In this document: positions 5,516 through 8,693 of the stretch, in pieces
Position numbering within the stretch: position 1 is the stretch's first letter
Layout of the letters: every line of letters starts with the position of its first letter
Assembly: GCA_025355255.1 (NCBI GenBank)
Contig: JANYAA010000404.1
Coordinates: 1 to 8,693, forward strand
Reading direction: 5' to 3'
DNA length: 8,693 nt
Origin: Chloroflexota bacterium
GTDB taxonomy: Bacteria; Chloroflexota; Limnocylindria; Limnocylindrales; CSP1-4
Program-made: the position numbers and the translations under genes
Notes under the pieces: model-generated
Databases searched by the model: none
The model's input: the letters and a program-made list of their open reading frames with translations, nothing else
Told to the model about the DNA's origin: nothing

Positions 5516-6682
5516 TTGGCAGAGCAGCAGAGTGCGCGTGTGGCCCGGTGGGCAACCGTGGTTGTGTTCGCCACGCAGGCGCTGCTGTTCGCGTCCTGGA
5601 CCGCGCACATCCCGCTGGTCAAAGAGCGCCTGCATCTGGGCGACGCCGATCTGGGGATGGCGCTGTTTGGCGCCCCGATCGGCTCCCTCATCGCCATGCT
5701 CGCCACCGGCTGGCTGCTGCCGCATCTGGGCAGCCGCCGGATGGTGCAGCTGTGTCTGGCGGGCTACTGCGCCACCGGCTGGACCGTGGGGCTGGCCAAC
5801 TCACAACTCACCCTGTTTGCGGCGCTGGTCCTGTGGGGCGCCTTCCAGGGGTCGATGGACGTGTCGATGAACGCCCAGGCCGTGTTTGTGGAGCGGCGGT
5901 TTGGCCGGCCCGTCATGTCGGGCTTCCAGGGGACGTGGAGCCTGGGTGCATTTGTGGGCGTGGCCATCGGCGCGCTCGCTGTGTCCGCGGGCATTCCGCT
6001 GCTGACGCAACTCGTGGTGCTGGGCTTGCTGGTCGCCGTGGCGGCAGGTTTCGCCACAACGCTGATGGTCCCGGACCCGCCGCACCACGAGGACGGCCCA
6101 ACCAAGGCCGGGCTGGGTGTCTGGCTGCACCCCGTCGTGCTTCTCCTTGGCGCCGTCGTCCTCGCCGGGATGCTGTGCGAGGGTGCGGTTGCGGACTGGT
6201 CCGCCGTGTACCTGCGCGGTTCGCTTGGCGCGGCGCCAGGTCTCGCCGCCCTTGCCTACGCCAGCTACTCGGCGGTGATGGTTGTCCAGCGGCTTGCGGG
6301 CGACCGGCTGTTGGCCAGGTTTGCGCCTCGCACGATCCTGCCCATCCTTGCGGCGGTCTCCACGGTTGGCATGGTCGCGGCGCTCGTGATCGGCAACCCG
6401 GTGATCGCCCTTGCGGGCTTCGCAACGCTCGGCTTGGGTTTGGCGCTGGTGATCCCCGCGGCGTTCACCGCGGCCGGGCGGCTGCCGGGGATCCACGCGG
6501 GCTCCGCGGTTGCGGCCATTTCCGCGATCGGCTGGATTGGCTTCGTGGCTGGCCCGCCGCTCATCGGCCACATCGCAGAGGCGGTCACGCTGCCGGTTGC
6601 GCTTGGCCTGCTGCCGCTCATGACCGGCGTGATTGCGCTCGCGGTGCGCCTGACACGGCCCTTTGCGCCAGCTTCGGCCTGA
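5516..6682 (+). CDS. MFS transporter, YbjJ-like
   Basis: The product is 388 residues from a TTG start. GGAGG ends five bases before TTG 5516, which is much better placed than for the in-frame GTG at 5504 lying just upstream of and into that site. About twelve hydrophobic spans follow. The loop after the second span carries the MFS signature as GWLLPHLGSRR. The region DVSMNAQAVFVERRFGRP followed by SGFQGTWSLGAFVG is characteristic of the YbjJ branch, and ADWSAVYLRGSLG in the second half also fits it. Substrates of YbjJ-like carriers are not established. The gene is intact and points at the glycyl radical enzyme 97 bases downstream, so it may move that enzyme's substrate or product. A separate promoter in the gap weakens that link. 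Phenylalanine is coded by TTT in 7 of 15 cases, against almost none in the Mo-operon genes, hinting at a different origin. Confidence 0.85.
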   Translation: MAEQQSARVARWATVVVFATQALLFASWTAHIPLVKERLHLGDADLGMALFGAPIGSLIAMLATGWLLPHLGSRRMVQLCLAGYCATGWTVGLANSQLTLFAALVLWGAFQGSMDVSMNAQAVFVERRFGRPVMSGFQGTWSLGAFVGVAIGALAVSAGIPLLTQLVVLGLLVAVAAGFATTLMVPDPPHHEDGPTKAGLGVWLHPVVLLLGAVVLAGMLCEGAVADWSAVYLRGSLGAAPGLAALAYASYSAVMVVQRLAGDRLLARFAPRTILPILAAVSTVGMVAALVIGNPVIALAGFATLGLGLALVIPAAFTAAGRLPGIHAGSAVAAISAIGWIGFVAGPPLIGHIAEAVTLPVALGLLPLMTGVIALAVRLTRPFAPASA

Positions 6683-6691
6683 CCAGCTGGC
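6667..6691 (+). terminator. Weak hairpin at the end of the MFS gene
   Basis: GCCAGCT (6667-6673) and AGCTGGC (6685-6691) form a 7-bp stem with an 11-base loop that contains the MFS stop codon. The bases after it (TACTTTCC) are only mildly T-rich. It could attenuate read-through into the glycyl radical enzyme gene, but it is a weak candidate. Confidence 0.25.
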
Positions 6692-6724
6692 TACTTTCCT
6701 CCACCTTTCCGCAACGTGCGTGTG

Positions 6725-6753
6725 TTACCGGGCGGACACGGTGCGCCTACAGT
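6725..6753 (+). promoter_or_regulatory. Candidate sigma-70-type promoter for the glycyl radical enzyme
   Basis: TTACCG (6725-6730) and TACAGT (6748-6753) are separated by exactly 17 bases and match the -35 and -10 consensus at 3 of 6 and 4 of 6 positions. The ATG at 6780 lies 26 bases after the -10 box, leaving a short leader that carries GAGGAG seven to eight bases before the start. A separate promoter would allow the enzyme to be expressed independently of the transporter. Confidence 0.35.
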
Positions 6754-6779
6754 TGCGCCAGAGTCGAGGAGAGTGGGAC

Positions 6780-8693
6780 ATGACCCTGGCAGAGCACCCG
6801 GCACAGCCGGTGAAGACCGGACCGACGCAGCGGATCGTCGATCTCAAGGGGCGCATGCTCGACGAGCCGCGCTACCTGTCGATTGAGCAGGCGCTGATCA
6901 TCACGGACGTCTACCAGGCGCACCACGGCGAGAGCGCGGCGAAGAAGCGCGCCTTGTCGCTGGCCGAGGCGATGCGCCACATGGCCATCCACATCGACCC
7001 GGACGAGCTGATCGTCGGCAACCGCACCACCGGCGTCCGCGCAGGCGTGGTGTTCCCGGAGGCCGGCATCTCCTGGATTGACCGCGAGCTCGACACGCTG
7101 CCAACCCGGCCGCAGGACAAGTTCAACGTCCACGCCGAGGACGCCGCCGCCTTCCGCGAGCGCATCCTCCCGTACTGGCGGGGCAAGACGCTCGAAGACC
7201 TGCTGCGCGCGGAGCAGGGGCCGCTGCTGGACGCCATCACCCGCGTGGTCAAGATCAACCAGAAGGACCACGCCCAGGGCCACATCTGCCCGGACACCGC
7301 CAAGTGGATCCGGCTGGGACCCGCCGGCATCCGCGCCGAGGCCGAGGCGCAGCTGGTCGCCGCCGCGCCGGAGCAGCGCGAGTTCTACGAGTCCGTGGTG
7401 CTGGTGCTGGACGCCGCCTCGGAGTTCATGGTCCGGTACGCGGATCTCGCTACGGCCATGGCTGCCGACGCCGCCACGCCTGCGCAGGCCGACAGCCTCC
7501 GCGAAGTCGCCCGGATCTGCACCAAGCTGTCGGTTCGCGGGGCCGAAACGCTGCACGAAGCGCTCCAGGCGACGTGGTTCCTGTTTGCGCTGCTGCATCT
7601 GGAGAGCAACGCCTCCTCGTTCTCGCCCGGACGCGCGGACCAGTACCTCTACCCCTACTACTTGGCCGACATCGAGGCCGGGCGCATCAACCGTGCCCGC
7701 GCCTTGGAGCTCATTGAGGCGCTGTGGCTCAAGTTCAACCAGATCGTCTACCTGCGAAACTCGCACAGCGCCTCGTTCTTCGCGGGCTTCCCCATCGGCT
7801 TCAACGTGGCCTTGGGCGGCCGCGACGAGAAGGGCCGCGACGAGACCAACGACCTCTCGCACCTCTTCCTCGAGGCGCAGGGCCAGATCCTCCTGCCCCA
7901 GCCCAACCTGTCGGCCCGCCTGCACGAGCACACGCCTGACGAGCTGCTGGACGAGTGCACCCGCGTCATCGGCCTGGGCTCGGGCATGCCGCAGGTCTTC
8001 AACGACGAGTCCATCATCCCGGCGCTTGAGGCGCAGGGCATCTCGCCGGAGGACGCCGCCAACTACGCCATCGTCGGCTGCGTCGAGCTCACCACCCACG
8101 GGAACAACCTGGGGTGGAGCGATGCGGCCATGTTCAACCTGGTCAAGGCGCTCGAACTGGCGCTGAACGACGGCAAGTGCCTGCTCACCGGCGCCCAGCT
8201 GGGGCCGCAGACGGGCTACCTCACGGACTTCGTCACGTTCGAGGATGTCGAGGCGGCGTTCGCCACCCAGATCGACTACTTCTTCGAGAAGATGATCACG
8301 GCGTGCGAAGCGGTGGAGGAGATGCATCAGCGCCTCCTGCCCACGGCGCTCCTGTCGTCTGTCATCAGCGACTGTCTTGACCGCGGCACCGATGTCACCC
8401 GCGGCGGCGCCCACTACAACCTGTCGGGCATCCAGATCATCCAGGTGGCCAACGTCGCCGACAGCCTGGCGGCCGTGAAGAAGCTGGTCTTTGACGAGGG
8501 TGTGGTTGACAAGGCCCGTCTGGTGGCCGCGCTCCAGAGCAACTACGAGCATGACGAGGAGCTTCGCCAGATCCTCCTCAACAAGGCGCCCAAGTACGGC
8601 AACGATGTTGCGTGGGTAGACGCGCTCGGCAACACGTGGGTCCACTACTTCGCCGCCAAGTTCGCCGGACGCACCAACTACCGCGGCGGGCGC
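6780..8693 (+). CDS. Glycyl radical enzyme of the dehydratase/lyase type (partial, 3' end missing)
   Basis: ATG 6780 opens 638 codons without a stop, running off the right edge. Family members have about 780-800 residues, so the C-terminal glycine loop (RVxGY type) that carries the radical is outside the window. Visible landmarks in order: DELIVGNRT (75-83), GHICPD (167-172), SPGRADQYLYPYY (282-294), VGCVELTTHG (432-441) with thiyl Cys434 and general-base Glu436, GWSDAAMFN (445-453), TRGGAHYN (540-547). The Cys-x-Glu pair is typical of members that dehydrate diols or cleave C-N or C-S bonds, and differs from pyruvate formate-lyase (Cys-Cys). From memory of glycerol dehydratase, its D447 matches D448 here and its H164 probably H168. 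Its substrate-contacting H281-S282 align with Ser279-Ser280, so glycerol is doubtful. The substrate is not assigned. The enzyme needs a radical-SAM activase, not seen here. It is oxygen-sensitive and cytoplasmic, and implies anaerobic growth. Confidence 0.9.
   Translation, partial: MTLAEHPAQPVKTGPTQRIVDLKGRMLDEPRYLSIEQALIITDVYQAHHGESAAKKRALSLAEAMRHMAIHIDPDELIVGNRTTGVRAGVVFPEAGISWIDRELDTLPTRPQDKFNVHAEDAAAFRERILPYWRGKTLEDLLRAEQGPLLDAITRVVKINQKDHAQGHICPDTAKWIRLGPAGIRAEAEAQLVAAAPEQREFYESVVLVLDAASEFMVRYADLATAMAADAATPAQADSLREVARICTKLSVRGAETLHEALQATWFLFALLHLESNASSFSPGRADQYLYPYYLADIEAGRINRARALELIEALWLKFNQIVYLRNSHSASFFAGFPIGFNVALGGRDEKGRDETNDLSHLFLEAQGQILLPQPNLSARLHEHTPDELLDECTRVIGLGSGMPQVFNDESIIPALEAQGISPEDAANYAIVGCVELTTHGNNLGWSDAAMFNLVKALELALNDGKCLLTGAQLGPQTGYLTDFVTFEDVEAAFATQIDYFFEKMITACEAVEEMHQRLLPTALLSSVISDCLDRGTDVTRGGAHYNLSGIQIIQVANVADSLAAVKKLVFDEGVVDKARLVAALQSNYEHDEELRQILLNKAPKYGNDVAWVDALGNTWVHYFAAKFAGRTNYRGGR

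Noticed and set aside
5504..5516. GTG 5504 as the MFS start
   Set aside because: It has no ribosome site upstream, whereas GGAGG immediately after it is ideally spaced for TTG 5516.
6747..8645. A 632-codon open frame antisense to the glycyl radical enzyme
   Set aside because: Long antisense frames are expected opposite GC-rich genes with strong third-position bias. It spans the real catalytic motifs on the other strand and reads as repetitive Arg/Leu/Val/Gly text without domain structure.
6780..8693. Assignment as pyruvate formate-lyase or choline TMA-lyase
   Set aside because: It has a single Cys followed by Val-Glu rather than the Cys-Cys of pyruvate formate-lyase. Neither the pocket motifs nor visible neighbours (no microcompartment genes) support choline lyase.

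Overview
The window is very GC-rich bacterial DNA. The codon style, a secreted protein with Pro-Glu-Ala-Thr repeats, an S4 protein with a basic GRPSKR-type tail, and the Chloroflexota/Actinomycetota-type secreted-protein motifs suggest a high-GC Terrabacteria lineage. Chloroflexota (Limnocylindria-like) is my first guess and Actinomycetota my second. This is an inference from protein style, because there is no rRNA or marker gene. A glycyl radical enzyme at the right edge implies at least some anaerobic metabolism.

Layout. (1) 1-2118, minus strand: an intact run of three genes. In reading order they are a secreted, cysteine-containing protein of unknown function, an about 8-TM membrane protein of unknown function, and the membrane/Tat-like N-terminus of a sulfite-oxidase-family molybdopterin oxidoreductase that leaves the window. 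The last two overlap by ATGA. (2) 2119-3116: about 1 kb with no intact gene. It holds debris: a minus-strand remnant of a secreted beta-rich protein whose middle segment appears to have been flipped, and a weak possible thioesterase scrap. (3) 3117-3500, plus: an intact S4 RNA-binding protein. (4) 3520-5417: a decaying accessory block. It contains a broken vapB/vapC toxin-antitoxin pair (plus), a PEAT-repeat secreted protein (minus), and a VOC protein plus DUF2200 protein pair (minus), each of the last two with a one-base frameshift. (5) 5516-8693, plus: an intact YbjJ-type MFS transporter, then a large glycyl radical enzyme open at the right edge.

The most notable observations are physical lesions that can be read directly. 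A perfect 17-bp tandem duplication knocks vapC out of frame, and removing it on paper restores the PIN domain. A separate internal deletion removes the rest of the vapC catalytic core. A short in-place inversion splits a secreted-protein motif between the two strands. Single-base frameshifts cluster between 3.5 and 5.4 kb, while the long genes to the right are clean. The glycyl radical enzyme has the Cys-x-Glu catalytic signature of the dehydratase/lyase branch but altered substrate-pocket residues, so its substrate is open. I found no CRISPR array, tRNA, rRNA or insertion sequence, and no clear new multi-gene system.
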